The position numbers and the translations under genes are program-made. This document shows, piece after piece, positions 20,314 to 32,068 of a stretch of 64,000 nucleotides of DNA. The notes beneath the pieces were generated by a model. That model was not told the origin of the DNA and did not search any database. It worked only from the letters and a program-made list of their open reading frames with translations. The stretch is taken from positions 2,912,100 through 2,976,099 of the forward strand of contig CANTUZ010000025.1 of NCBI GenBank assembly GCA_947846985.1. Direction: 5' to 3'. How positions within the stretch are numbered: the stretch's first letter is position 1; the number at the start of each line of letters is the position of its first letter. Source of the DNA: Fratercula arctica. Taxonomy: Eukaryota > Chordata > Aves > Charadriiformes > Alcidae.

Positions 20314-21445
20314 CACAGAATCATAAAATGGTTTGGGTTGGAAGGGACCTTTAAAGATCGTCTTGTCCAACCTCCCTGCCATGAGCAGAAACATCTTTCA
20401 CTAGATCGGGTTGCTCAAAGCCCAGTCTAACAAGACACTGAATACTTCCATTGACGGGGCATCCACAAATTCTCTGGGCAACCTGTTCCATTGTCTCATC
20501 TCCCTCATTGTAAAAAATGTCTTCCTTATGTCCAATCCAAACCTACCCTCTTTCAGTTTAAAACCTTTGTCTCTTGTCCTGTCAGTGCAGGCCCTGGTAA
20601 AAAGTCTTTCTCCATCTTTCTTATAAGTCCCATTTAAGTATTGAAAGGATGCAATAAGGTGTTCCTGGAGCCTTTTCCTCTCCAGGCTGAACAACCTCAA
20701 CTCTCTCAGCCTTTCTTCAGAAGAGAGGTGTTCCAGCCCTCTGACTATTTTTGTGGCCCTCCTCTGGACTTGTTCCAATAGGTCCATGTCTTTTTTGTAC
20801 TGCGGACCCCCAGAGATGAATGCAATACTCCAGGTGGTGTCTCATGAGAGGGGAGTAGAGGGGCAGAGTCACCTCCCTTGATCTGCTGGCCACGCTTCTT
20901 TTTATGCAGCCCAGGATGCAATTGGCTTTCTGGGCTGCATGCGCACATTGCTGGGTCATGTCCAGCTTTTCATTTACCACTACCCCTAAGTCCTTCTCCA
21001 TAAGGCTGCTCTCAATCCATCTGTCCATCACGCAGTCTGTACTGATATTGGGGATTGCCCCAATCCAGGTGCAGGACCTTGCACTTGCCTTGTTGAACTT
21101 CATAAGATTTGCACGGGCTAACTCCTCAAGCTTGTCCAGGTCCCTCTGGGTGGCATCCCTCCCCTCCAGCATGTCAACTGCTCCACACAGCTTGGTGTCG
21201 GAAAACTTGCTGAGGGTGCACTCAATCCCACTGTCCATGTCATTGATGAAGATATTGAATAGTATTGCTCCCAGTATGGACCCTTGAGGGACACCACTTG
21301 TTACTGGTTTCCACTTGGACATTGAGCCCTTGACTGTAACTCTTTGGACACAGCCATCAAGCAAATTCCTTGTCCATCTAACAGTCTATCTCTCAAACCC
21401 ATATCACTCTGGTTTAGTGGCAAGAATGTTGTGGGGGACCATATG
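20314..21445 (-). mobile_element. CR1 LINE fragment, 5'-truncated
   Basis: The 3' end is at 20314 ('cagaatcataaaatggtttgg' on the plus strand is the CR1 tail). Minus-strand frames at 21364-20717 and 20787-20401 cover the second half of reverse transcriptase: [15 protein letters not shown], a damaged FADDTKL site, [15 protein letters not shown] and the C-terminal SLERKRLQEHLI region. At least one frameshift separates the two frames. The endonuclease and the first part of reverse transcriptase are missing, as usual for 5'-truncated LINE insertions. Confidence 0.92.
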
Positions 21446-21730
21446 AAACTATGCCCTCTGCATAGTTGCTATTTAACCCTGGAGTTAGTAGTCTCTAACG
21501 GAATGCAAAAACATATGTACATACACATATTTCCTGATTTAATTATTTTATAATAAAATATACATTACAGTAAAGCTTATAATTACTTTTCTAGTAAAAA
21601 TATTCACTTTTTAAAATCTAAACTATATTAATCTAATATTTGCTTAAAATTTGTTTCTATAAATAATCCTGACTGTAAACCTATTAGTTAAAATAGTCAC
21701 AAAATATAAAAAAAAGGAGTAGGAACAAGG

Positions 21731-22524
21731 TGTCGCATCCCACTCAGAAAGGAGGGGTGTAAGTGACTCAGATTCGTAAATCCCCATCGGCGCAGACTAA
21801 GGTGATACAAATCTCAAGGTCCATACACAAACATTTATTAGGTTAGTAACCAGGTCTTAACTAGGTCCACAATACTTAGTTAAGTATATAACAAATTATG
21901 TCAAGTGATAAGGTATGCATTGCGTTAATTAGCAGCAGGTATACAACAAACTATGGCAAGTGGTACTTAATAACAGGTATACAATGAATTATAGCAAGCG
22001 GTACGGTATGCCTTGCATTCCTTCTTTGAAAGGAAAGAGAAAAGAAAGAAGAAAGGAAAGAAAAGAAGGAAAGAAGCAAGGGGGTAAAGAAGGAGAGATT
22101 GAAGGAGAGGTCAAGAGGGAGAGAGATAAAGAGATCACCAGCCCTGGTTCCAGCGTTACTTCGGTCAGTGCGGGTCGTAGAAGCACTCTTCAGGGAAAAA
22201 TCTTCCCAGGTCATAAATCTTCTTCTCTCTCTTCTTCTCTTCCTCCTCAGGGAAAGTCTTCCCCCTTTTTTATGTTCGCCCACTCCTAGTGGGCAGTTTC
22301 GTCTCAAGTCTCCCCCCTTCCCCCCCCCCAGGTGATGTGCAGCATGATTTTGGGGTGGGGAGATGAGACCTATAGTCTCTCTTTCCCATGGATAGCACAA
22401 GAGATAACCAGGTGTTAGCCTTATCAGTTCCTTGAGCAGAAGGCCTGGTACTGTGAGAGTTTGAGACATTAAAAAGTCTCTTCAGGCTGCTTTGTTTAGG
22501 AGAAATTACGAGTGGTCCCTTACA
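21731..22524 (-). mobile_element. LTR of a gamma-like ERV (LTR-C), probable 3' LTR
   Basis: 794 bp, TGTCGCATCC...CCCTTACA on the plus strand. A second copy starts at 63458 and runs off the window. It contains about three diverged tandem units (about 21885-22015) of a 'ggtatacaacaaactatgg' type and a long purine-rich run (22026-22135). The adjacent sequence to the right encodes an env-like transmembrane region on the minus strand, so this is the 3' LTR. No 5' LTR is seen. Confidence 0.75.
22026..22135. repeat. Purine-rich low-complexity run (AAGG/GAAA type)
   Basis: About 110 bp of almost pure A/G on the plus strand inside LTR-C. A similar run recurs in the second LTR-C at 63758-63855. Frames through it (KERRKERKEGKK-like) are low-complexity artefacts. 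Confidence 0.85.
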
Positions 22525-22530
22525 CCACCC

Positions 22531-23050
22531 CGTGGCTCAAACACTCAAAGTTCTTCTTCGACCGTGGTGATTTGAACATAGTGGACAGGTACAGAGGAAA
22601 GAGAAGACAGAAAGTGAGAGATCGTACATCTGACTGCTACAGGGCCTAGCATCAGAAACAAAATCCACACAATATCATAAGGGCAATATTTACAAGCCAT
22701 CTTTCCCACCCCATGAGTCTGAGAGACTTCAATATAGATGCAATTCATGATCCGGGGCTAAGTCCATCAAACCAATCTGCCAGCTGCATGGCCTGGAAAG
22801 GTTCTCTGGTCTGCGCTGCTATCTCCTTCTTCTTTGCGTGTGCTGCTTCTATAGTGGTGGAGGCATTGTAGATGGTGATGCAGCATTCTCCTTCTGTCAA
22901 ATTTAACATTCTGCATACCCCATGTCCTCTTAGGAGTAGCATATCTAAGACATATTTAACTGGGACTGATAACAAGTTTGGTTCCATAAATTTTCCCAAA
23001 TAGAATTGCTCAGGAGTTGATGCAAAGCCCTTGGGTGTTAAATTCACGTC
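22531..23050 (-). pseudogene. env: Env transmembrane-subunit remnant of a gamma-like ERV
   Basis: A 100-codon frame (23047-22745) reads a C-terminal env-like region: YVLDMLLLRGHGVCRMLNLT followed by EGECC, then ASTTIEAAHAKKKEIAAQ and a DWFDGLSPGS end. A paired cysteine after a hydrophobic helix recalls the loop of gamma-type transmembrane subunits, but spacing differs from the classic CX6CC (nine residues between). In the same frame beyond a stop, a GWERWLVNIALMILCGF-like membrane anchor follows (about 22640-22690). Stops make it non-functional. It directly precedes LTR-C. Confidence 0.55.
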
Positions 23051-24640
23051 CTGTTACTTTTCCATGGTTGGCCCTCCTTCTGGTCAAGAAAAAGGGGACT
23101 CAATTATTCCTCATGTGATGTTTCCCTCTGTTTGGTTAAGACTGCTCAATTCACTTTTCAGTATTTTTGTAAGATTTAGACTAATCATTGTAAATTTGAA
23201 CCCTTCTGATGCGGAATTGGGGAGGGTGATACATATCCCCTAGTCTGTATGGTTACAAATATGCATAAACCTTTGTATCAACTCCCATGCTAATGTTGGG
23301 CTGCTTATTCAAATTTTCAGTTGACTGAGACAAGATTATACATACGCTAAGTAAGAATACAAATTTCTCCCACACCAGTTTTCCCTAGTAAAGTACAAAA
23401 CAATCATAACAGAATTAGACAAGCAATGCAAGGAATAACCCCCTCAACGATTGAAAACAAGTCCCACAATGATTGTTTATAACCTGTAAAATATATATAA
23501 AGCAGAAAATAATTAAAAAGATGGGACAATCCATCTAATGTGGATCCGATGGTCCTTCCTGTGAGCATCAGTGGCTGCCCACGCATATATGTCGATGGGA
23601 ATCTTCAGGGTTCATATCACAAGCCTTTTTCAGAGACAAAGCTGATTATGCCCTCTGGGGCTCCAGGAATCAGCTATTATAACTTGAGCAGGCTGTTTCA
23701 CTGTGGGCATTTCGTAGAGAAGTGAAAAGGGGAGTTTCCTTTTAAAAATACACAATGATAATACAGTGATGAAAGGGTTAAGAAGGCAAGAGCTTAGACA
23801 TTCTGTGGAGTGTCTCTAAGAGGTCCATAAAAAAAAAAGCAAGCAGATCCACACAACAGGAGATAAAGTTTTTTTTCTGATTCCCCCCCCCACACACTTT
23901 TTTTCTGGACTGCTGTTTGGTTACCGCCATCTCGTTAGATTTCGGTTCCGCCCCACCTTTCACAGCTGTAAGCCAGGAGGGTTTCTCAGTCTGGAGGGGT
24001 AATTTCTTACAGTCTTTCCATGCTTGAATAAGCTTCTCTAGGGCTGCAGTAAGCAGGCCATTCATTACACTCTGGGGAAGCCCCTTCTCAATTCCTTCAG
24101 CCCCCAACAGATTCCTTTTTACCCCTAGATTTCATGGGGTGCGATCCTCCCGTTGTTCTATTCTACCCACAGCAGGCTTAGATTTACCAGTTCTCCCTGT
24201 GAGGCCTATCCTCTGGCCATAGTTAATCAACTCTTGTGCCACTTTCCCCCAGATCCTAGCTCCCCCCTGCTGGTTCCATTTCTCTCCCCTTGGGGTCTGG
24301 AGTTTTCATAGTTTGGTCACCGAATTCGATGCCGTTCAGATGGTAACTTGCGAAGCCACCCCTGCCTGACTGTTATCAGTAGTCTCAGTCTTAATTAGAG
24401 GTCTCAATGTTGCCTCCTCATTTAGTGTCTGAATTTGTGAAAATATTTACTTTATAGGCAGCTACAGTATGTGGGTTTCAAGGTCTCAGTGTTTATGAGC
24501 TAGACAGGTGCAGGGATAAGGAGGAGTGAGACCCAGGCACTTGACCCAAGCTGTCCAACAGAATTATTTCATACCACAAATGTCACATTCAATATAAATT
24601 AGAAAGTTTGCTGAGGAGTTTCTTCTTTTCTATGATGGCT
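23051..24640. other. Unassigned sequence, possibly more ERV remnant
   Basis: Short frames only. One minus-strand frame (23586-23404) has a hydrophobic end (FSIVEGVIPCIACLILL), which could be another membrane anchor. A minus-strand frame at 24107-23778 (109 codons) is basic and unrecognised. A plus-strand frame at 23540-23725 is unrecognised. It could be upstream env/pol of the same ERV, but I cannot show this. Confidence 0.35.
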
Positions 24641-24643
24641 GCC

Positions 24644-25389
24644 TGTCATGACCAGGCTGCAAACATTAATGTAAAGTTTCAATCGCCTAGTTGGAATTAA
24701 GGCACAAATACATCATTTGTATGCGAAGCGTAGTGGGGCGGTTCTAGGGTGTGGTTAAGTTGGCACGTGCACGGTAAAGTCTAAGGGTCACACAGGAGTC
24801 TTTCGACCCCTATCTTGCAGTGTCCGTTACTTAACCCTTCAGGTGGCGCAGACGCACTCCATAGTAAAATCCCCCCAGAACAGCGACAAGGAAGTCAGCA
24901 CAACCCCCCCCTCCCCCACCCCAGCAACAGCGGCAAGTAAGTCATCACAGTCCTGCCTGCACGGCACCGAAAACTGACCCTCTATTTCGCATATCCCTGG
25001 CAGAAAGTTCCCTGTGCAAACAGCGCACAAGCAAGGTTTGAGGCAAAGTTCCAATTTAGAGTCCCACGCTGACATCCTGAGAACTCTTTGCTCCAGTGCC
25101 GGACCCCTGAGGCCTTCCTTTCCTCCCGAAGCCATAGTGCTCACAGTGCCCCACATTTTCTGTCCACTGCTGGGAGTGCACGGCTTCCTACTGATGTAAT
25201 TGGCTGCATATAATACTCGTATATTTTATATTGGTATTGGGATCAATATTGGTTCTTTAGTATTATTAATGTTAATTATTTAGTCTTATCCTATTAAATC
25301 TATTTATATTTCAACCCTTGTTTCCTTGTTTTTCCCCAATTCCCCTTCCCGGGGACAATAAATTGTTGTGGGTTCTTCAAACCATAACA
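24644..25389 (+). mobile_element. Possible old ERVL-type LTR
   Basis: Begins TGTCATGACC and ends AACCATAACA. Near the end it has a 'cctattaaatctatttatat' block followed by 'caaccc', resembling the R/U5 region of other LTRs here, and an 'aataaattgttgtgg' signal. A TATA-like 'catataatac' lies near 25208. No target duplication is seen and the start is uncertain. Confidence 0.4.
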
Positions 25390-26280
25390 GTATATTTGCC
25401 CAAACCCACACAATTCCCAACATTTTTTTCCTCAGTGTCATGAATCGTTGTTAGACACATCCAAATACAGATAATACATGATGTTATTGGTTAATTTAAA
25501 CTTAGTTAAAACCGGTCAGTTTAACAGGCATCTTTCATGCAGTATAAATGTAAATAAGGTGTTGAGTCCATTGTGCAACCTGATAATTTAAACAATAGAG
25601 GCCACTATGAAGAACATAGGTACATAATAAGGCTATACTGTGTCATCTATTGGGGATTTTATATATATATAAATATATATAATAAAAACCACAAGGGGAC
25701 ATGGAGGTTAGACATTAACTAAATTAGAAATCTCTTATGTTTGTTTTCATGTCTATGAATGCAATGGGCAAAAAGCAGAAAAGCTAAGAGCGAGAAAGCA
25801 CCAGGCACAGTATCAGGGGTACTTGCAAAGGCAAAGTGAAGCAGCAATATTCAACTTTTTTTTGTTTTCATTTAATCTTGTGTACACTCTTGGCAAATAA
25901 ACTGGATTGTGTCATATCCGTGCTGGGTTTGTTCAGGTAAATCTATTAAAACCTCACAACCCATGTATGGGGCAAAATAAGTATAAAACTTCTTAAATTT
26001 TAACTTGCATCACTCATTGGGCTGTGACAGATTTGGAGAGGCTTTGCAGTAGTTCCTGTCTGTTGATCCGCTTACTGTAACATTTTATGATATTAAAATA
26101 TCATAATATGATATCATAATAGAAAAATGTTTATAATATTAAATTAATATTTAATAGTAATATTAAACTAATATTTAACTCAAAGGAAAATGACGGAAAA
26201 AATAAGCATCTAAAGATAAATTGTATTTACTAACCCCACCTCTTCTATAATATTTTAAAGTTAAATCAGATTAATCAGAG
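25390..26280. other. Anonymous AT-rich DNA
   Basis: Includes a short TA-repeat (about 25660-25682) and A/T palindromes around 26090-26165. No gene or mobile element recognised. Confidence 0.6.
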
Positions 26281-27741
26281 GAAGTATCTGGAATATCTTC
26301 TAGTCCATGCTACTGCTTCAGTGCAGATTCAGTTCTAGACACATCATTCTGTTATAGATGTTTGCCTAACCTGATCTTAGAAAACTCTAGTGATGAAGAT
26401 TTGGTCCTAGGCTATCTATTCCAGTGTTTCACAGGCCTTACTGTTAGAAAAAATTCCTGGAGCTATATCTTTCTAACTGCAATTTAATCCAACAGTAAAC
26501 ATGGAAAAGAATGCATTGCCTTTCTTTTGCAGCTACTTTTTAGGCATTTTAAGTCCCTTATCATGCTTCTCTCCATCTTTTTTATGTAGATTACACAACC
26601 CCATTTCTTTCACTCATCCCTCACAGATGATGCTTTCTAGGCCTCATTGTCACTGTGCTTCCCTTTACTCTCTCTAATTAGTTCTTGAATTCTACAGCAC
26701 AAGCCTATATAGAGTGTACCAGTAGAGGCCTTATCAGCACTGGGTAAAGCAAAAGGACTAATTCACAAGTCTTATAGATGACGCTCCCAATTATACATCC
26801 ATGAATAATGTCTACCTTTTTTGTGAGAGTCTGATGTTGTTGAGTCTTGTAAAACTTTGATTTACTACAATCTAGTATTTATTTCTGCAGTACAAAGTCT
26901 GTCCTTTCCATGTGCAACTGGTTACTACCACCTGGGAGTGAAACTTTGCAGTTGCCCTTGTTGGATTTTCATCATGTTTTTCAGACAATTTTTCAAATTT
27001 ATCAAGAAAAGTTTGAATTCCAACCCTGTCCTTGAAAATGACTGCAGCCCTTCCCAACCTGCTATCTCCAGATTTAAGAAACATTTTCTATTCTGTCATC
27101 TAAGTCATTACTAAAGCTGTTAAATAATATTGGCCCAGAAAAGACCTATGTGAACCCCCATTTGATATGCATCTCTTATTTAATAATGATAATACTCTGA
27201 GAATATATTTTCTGTCAGTTTTTTACCACTTAATAGTAGTTTCATGTGTTTCTCTACCTTGCGTATGACAGTTTTATGATATAGTGTGAAAAACCCATTG
27301 AAGTTGAATATGTATGATGTCTATTGCTTCCTCCTATTCTTAATGCTCATTACTCTGTAATGGAAGAAAATTAGATTGATTTGACATGGTTTGCTTTTGA
27401 AAAATTCATGTTGGCTGCTACTTATCTCTTTGTTGTCTATTAGAGGCATATAAATAGTTTAACTAATTCGTCCAAGATTGAAGTTAAGATGGCTGATCTT
27501 TTGAGAGTTTCTCCTTTTAGTGATCTGGAACCTCAGCCATCCTTCATGCATTTTCACAAATAATCAATAATAATTCTGCAACTGCTACAGGTGGATCTCT
27601 AAATTCCTCAGGCTCAATTTCACCAGACCCAGCTCATTTCAATACATCTAATGCTATTCATGTACCCAAGTTTTTTTCTCTCCTGATTTTAGTCTCAGTT
27701 CTTCCCCCTTTAACTTTAATGTTAATTACTTTGTTGACTGA
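26281..27741 (-). mobile_element. Ancient, decayed CR1-like LINE, first part
   Basis: Scattered matches to the CR1 3' region read in reverse: 'cctaacctgatcttagaaaa', a 'ctattccagtgtttcac' block, 'ttaagtcccttatcatgctt', then reverse-transcriptase-like stretches toward 27650. No frame is open beyond about 85 codons. It is split from its probable continuation (33283-34120) by ERVL copy B. Identification rests on recalled CR1 consensus style and needs a profile search. Confidence 0.5.
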
Positions 27742-28502
27742 TGGCCTGGTTTGAGGTAAAACAGAAACAATTTTCTTTTCAGTAATTTTACTTTTCAGCT
27801 AAGCCTCTTCTAACTAAGTGAGCTCTCTCAAATTAACAGCATATTTTTCAGACAGTAGTCTGCTTCCAGAGTGATAAGACCTGATGTTCATAGTTATGCC
27901 AAGGAATGATATGCAGAGAGGCTCCTGCTTATACTTATTGCTATAACAACCAAGGTCAGCTAACTTTGTTATATGTCCTGTCGGAAGTAGAAGAGTGTAA
28001 AGGGGTCGCACCTGTGGGGAGGAGCAGACAGGACAGATGACCCAAAACTGACCAACAGGCTGTTCCATCCCATCTGCCCCATGCTCAGTATAAAAGCTGA
28101 GGGATCAAAGGGTCAGTCCTCTTTCTTCAATGGCCGGTGTCTGAGGAGGACTCTGTTTGTCTGCCTTTGATCCCAATCTGTGCGTTCCTGAATCCAGATC
28201 CGGAATCCAGTTCCCATCCGTTGCTGAGTTCAGTCTGGGACTTTCCCAGTGCCTGCTGGTGACATGATCGTCATACTAGTAGCTTGATACTGGTTTTGTA
28301 TATATTGTATATATTCCATTATTTTCATTTTTGATATTATTATCTTTTCTTTTTATTTTATTATTAATAGTTCATTAAAGTAGTTTAGTTTCCTTTTAAA
28401 CTAATAAGTCTCTTTCTCTCTCATCCTTCCCTCCATGAAGGGAGAGGTTAGGGAGAGCATCTGTTGTTCATCTTAGTGGCCAGTCTGGCCCAAACCACGA
28501 CA
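27742..28502 (+). repeat. 5' LTR of ERVL copy B (LTR-B)
   Basis: About 761 bp ending CCAAACCACGACA at 28502. The first bases are altered (TGGCCTGG for TGTCCTGG), so the exact start is uncertain by a few bases. A TATA-like 'cagtataaaagctgaggg' lies near 28088. Confidence 0.88.
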
Positions 28503-28509
28503 GATTTAT

Positions 28510-28527
28510 TGGCGCCCAATGTGGGGC
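28510..28527 (+). promoter_or_regulatory. Primer-binding site, tRNA-Lys type (copy B)
   Basis: TGGCGCCCAATGTGGGGC, one change from the copy 1 site. Seven bases after the LTR end. Confidence 0.9.
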
Positions 28528-28638
28528 ACGACTGTGGCTCAACCAGGGCTCTGAAAGATTGCACGAATAGTTCGAATTCTGTCTTGCCCGGTTGAGAGAG
28601 TCTTAAGGGATTGGAGATTAAAACAGACAGCTCACATC

Positions 28639-30460
28639 ATGTCGTTCTTAAGCTAAATGTTATATCATGCCTTTAGGGGACTTTCTTTAAAGTTAATTGA
28701 TGCAACGCTGCTTAACCTGCCGAATGTGTTGTATAGTTTATTTGCTCTTTGTGTTTGCATACGGTGGTTTAAATGTGCTATTCTGCTGTGTATTTTGATG
28801 CAGATGTATAATATGATAAATTGGATAACGGCTTTACCTGCATATCTCAGGCATCACGTAATGGATTCTATTACGAATTACACTTTAGGTCTTACCTTGG
28901 GAAAATTTACCTCGCCCTTTTATACTCATGCAAAATTGATGCCACCAGAGCTAGGAAATGATTGTTACTTTCACAACACTGTGATTTTATTGTTGATTAT
29001 CCTGAATGTATTGCAGGGGTGTTTTCATATTAAATCTTGGTGCAGGAGTAGGTGTAAGATATTCACTGCTGCTACTCCCACTCCACAGCCAGTACCGGCA
29101 CAAGTCACTCCACTGCCCATACCGGCACGAGCTACTCCAGCCTTGACGACGACCACTGCCACTACTCCAGCTGCTCCGACAATGACCCCTGCCACTATTC
29201 CAGCCTCGATGACAAGCGCCGTCATTACTCCAGCTGCTTCAACAATGAGTACCACTGCTACTCAAACTCCATAAGTACCGGTACAAGTTGCCCTGGTAAC
29301 CAGGAAGCAGAAAAGGTCAGCTCGTTCCCCCACCCCTTGCGACGAAGACCAGTTCAAGTCAGATAGCATGGGAGAGAATTCTTCTGATGAAGATCTGGGA
29401 GAGAGTCCTTCTCTGGCAGCGTCAATGCAGGAGGAGGAATCAGATGCAGAGATAATCGATAAATCCTTCTCTATGAAGGACTTGCAAAATATGAGAAAGG
29501 ACTTTAGCCATCATGAAGGCGAGACACATCTCCTGGTTGCTCCGATGCTGGGACAATCGGGCTGATACCATAGACTTAGAAGGCAGAGAAGCTAGGCAAT
29601 TAGGAAACCTGGCCAGAGATGGAAGTATCGATAAAATGATTTGGAGAAAGTCACACACTCCCAGTCTCTGGAAGCGACTGGTGTCAGCTGTAAAGGGCAG
29701 GTATCCCTTTAAGGATGATATTGAATGCCACCACAGCAAATGGACCACCATGGAGAAAGGTATTAAGTACCTGAAAGAACTGGCTGTATGAGAGGTGATT
29801 TATGGTGACTGGCGAGTGAATGTAGACCCTGATGAAATGCTGTGCAAATGACCTACGTTGTGGAAGTTTGTGCAGAGTGCACCATCAATGGATTCCCACA
29901 CTTTGTCAACAATGGTCTGGGGAGGACCTGATGCCAATACACCAACTGTAAATGAAGTGGCTAACAAAGTATGACAGTCTGAAGACAGTCTTTCTCACCC
30001 CCTCACTGTTGCAGCCAAGGAAAAACTGGCTGAGAAAACCAAGAAACTGTCTGAGAAAACTGAGAGAATGATGACTGAGAACACTGAGAAAATGACTGAG
30101 AAATTATTGGAAAATCTGTTTGATAAACTGTCCAGGATGGAGGAAAGATCCCACTCTTCCCCTGCATGGACCCATGTCACAGCCGTTAGGAGAAGATGCC
30201 ATCCTACAAGACCATCTCAAGAGAGACGGAACATGCTATGAGATATCCTGTGGTTTTGCCTCTGCGACCACAGAGAGGACATGAGGAAGTGGGATGGACA
30301 ACCTACCGCACCCCTACAGGCACGAGTAAGTGAGTTGCAAGGTAAAACAGATAGAAGAAAGAATTCTTCCAGGAAGATGGCTACTCCGGTCTACAGTGAG
30401 CGGTTCTCTGGTCCGGGTAGGAACTCATCAGTTAATTGTGGGTACTATGCTCTATATTAG
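28639..30460 (+). pseudogene. gag: ERVL copy B gag
   Basis: An ATG at 28639 is followed five codons later by a stop. A second frame opens at 28657 with the hydrophobic segments (LLNLPNVLYSLFALCVCI; CAILLCILMQMYN; TVILLLIILNVLQGCF), then a Thr/Ala/Pro-rich region to TAA at 29272-29274. The same frame resumes at 29368 with an acidic linker. After a frameshift near 29520, the capsid-like segment continues (EGREARQLGNLARDGSIDKM, KWTTMEKGIKYLKELAV) to TGA 29789-29791. Then comes a Lys/Glu coiled coil with more stops, and finally WFCLCDHREDM...CGYYALY ending at TAG 30458-30460. The final TAG is in frame with protease, as in copy 1. Confidence 0.85.
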
Positions 30461-30990
30461 AGGGGCCCTGCCTCCAGCCAGGAGGAGGAGAGGAATAACC
30501 GAGTTTATTGGACTGTGTGGATTCGATGGCCTGGCACATTAGAGTCACAAAAAAATACAGCCCTGGTGGACACTGGTGCACAGTGCACCCTATTGTCATC
30601 GAATCATAACGGAAAAGATTTGTCACTATTTCTGGAGTGATGGGGGGGGTCTCAAGAACTGACTGTACTGGAGCCTGAAGTGAGCCTAACTGGGAATAAA
30701 TGGGAAAATCATCCCATTGTGACTGGCCCAGATGCTCCGTGCATCCTTAGCATAGACTTCCTCAAGAAAGGGTATGTCAAAGACCCAAAGGGGTATGGGT
30801 GGGCTTTTGGTATAGCAGCTGTAGAGACTGAGGATATCACAAAGCTGTCTACCTTGCTCAGACTTTCAGGTGACCCTTCTGTGGTTAGACTGCTGAAGGT
30901 TAAAGGTGCCAATTGCTACTGCCACAGTGCATCGATGACAGTATCGCACCAACCGAGACACCCTAATTCCCATCCAGAACCTGATTCATC
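30461..30990 (+). pseudogene. pro: ERVL copy B protease
   Basis: Follows the gag TAG in the same frame. The active site is preserved (ALVDTGAQCTLL near 30563). A frame problem and TGA around 30640 precede the core (CILSIDFLKKGYVKDPKGYG, 118-codon frame 30680-31036). One glycine of the family's CILGIDF is serine here. Confidence 0.85.
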
Positions 30991-31487
30991 GGCTAGAGAG
31001 CCAAGGAGTGATCAGCAAGACTCGCTCACCCTTTAACAGCCCTATATGGCCATTGCGAAAGCCTGACGGAAACTGGAGATCAACAGTAGAAGGCCATTCA
31101 TGGCCTGAATGAGGTCACACCACCACTGAGCGCTGCTGTGCCAGACATGCTAGAACTGCAGTATGAACTGGAGTCCAAGGCAGCCAAGTGACATGCTACA
31201 ATTGACATTGCTCATGCATTTTTCTCTATTCCTTTAGCAGCAGAGTGCAGGCCACAGTTTGCTTTCACCTGGAGAGGCATCCAGTGCACCTGGAACTGAC
31301 TGCCCCAGGGGTGGAAACACAGCCCTACCATTTGCTGTGGATTGATCCAGACTGCACTGGAGAAGGCTGGAACTCCAGAACACCTGCAATACATTGATGA
31401 CATCATTGTATGGGCTAACACAGCAGAAGAGGTTTTTAAGAAAGGTAAGAAAATAATCAAGATCCTTTTGAAAGCGAATTTTGCCAT

Positions 31488-31854
31488 TGTCGTGGTTTTG
31501 GCCAAATTGACCAACAGCCGGCGACAGATGCTCTCCCCCTACCTCTTGTACACTGAGAGGAGGAGGAGAGATAATGAGATTTACGAGTTTAGAAGGAACT
31601 AATTTTTCCGTTTCTGGCCCTCCAACAGGGCAAATAACAAAGTTAGCTGACCGTGGTTGTTATAGCAATAAGTATAAGCAAGAGCCTCTCTGCGTACCAT
31701 TCCTTGGCACAAACTGTAAACATTGGTTTTCTCACTCTGAGAACGAACTGTTTTTGGCACAACATGCTGCTAGTTTCAGAGAGTTAGACGAGGCCTAGCT
31801 AAGAAATAAAATTACTGAACAGAAAGTTGGTTCTGTTTTACCTCAAACCAGGAC
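31488..31854 (-). mobile_element. Solo LTR (LTR-B) with internal deletion, inside copy B pol
   Basis: 367 bp, TGTCGTGG...CCAGGACA on the plus strand, with a perfect 5-bp duplication GCCAT (31483-31487 and 31855-31859). Compared with the 726-bp copy at 19037-19762, about 360 bp are missing at about 31602, between the 'gtttagaaggaacta' box and 'tttttccgtttctgg'. The deletion removes the TATA region. Confidence 0.92.
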
Positions 31855-32068
31855 AGCCATCAAACAAGGTAAGGTCAAGGGGCCTGCATGAGAGATCCAG
31901 TTCTTGGGAATTAAGTGGCAAGGTGGGCATCGCCAGATCCCAATGGATGTGATTAACAAAATAACAGCTATGACCCCACCTACTAACAAAAAGGAAACAC
32001 AAGCCTTCTTAGGCATTCTGGGTTTCTGGAGAATGCACATTCCAGGTTTCACAATCACCAGATTGTGG

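Noticed and set aside
21960..22289. Lys/Arg/Glu-rich frames
   Set aside because: They follow the purine-rich run in LTR-C, and the same pattern recurs in the second LTR-C. Low complexity, not a gene.
23540..23725. A 61-codon plus-strand frame as a small gene
   Set aside because: No recognisable motif or conserved second copy, and it overlaps a minus-strand hydrophobic frame of possible env origin.
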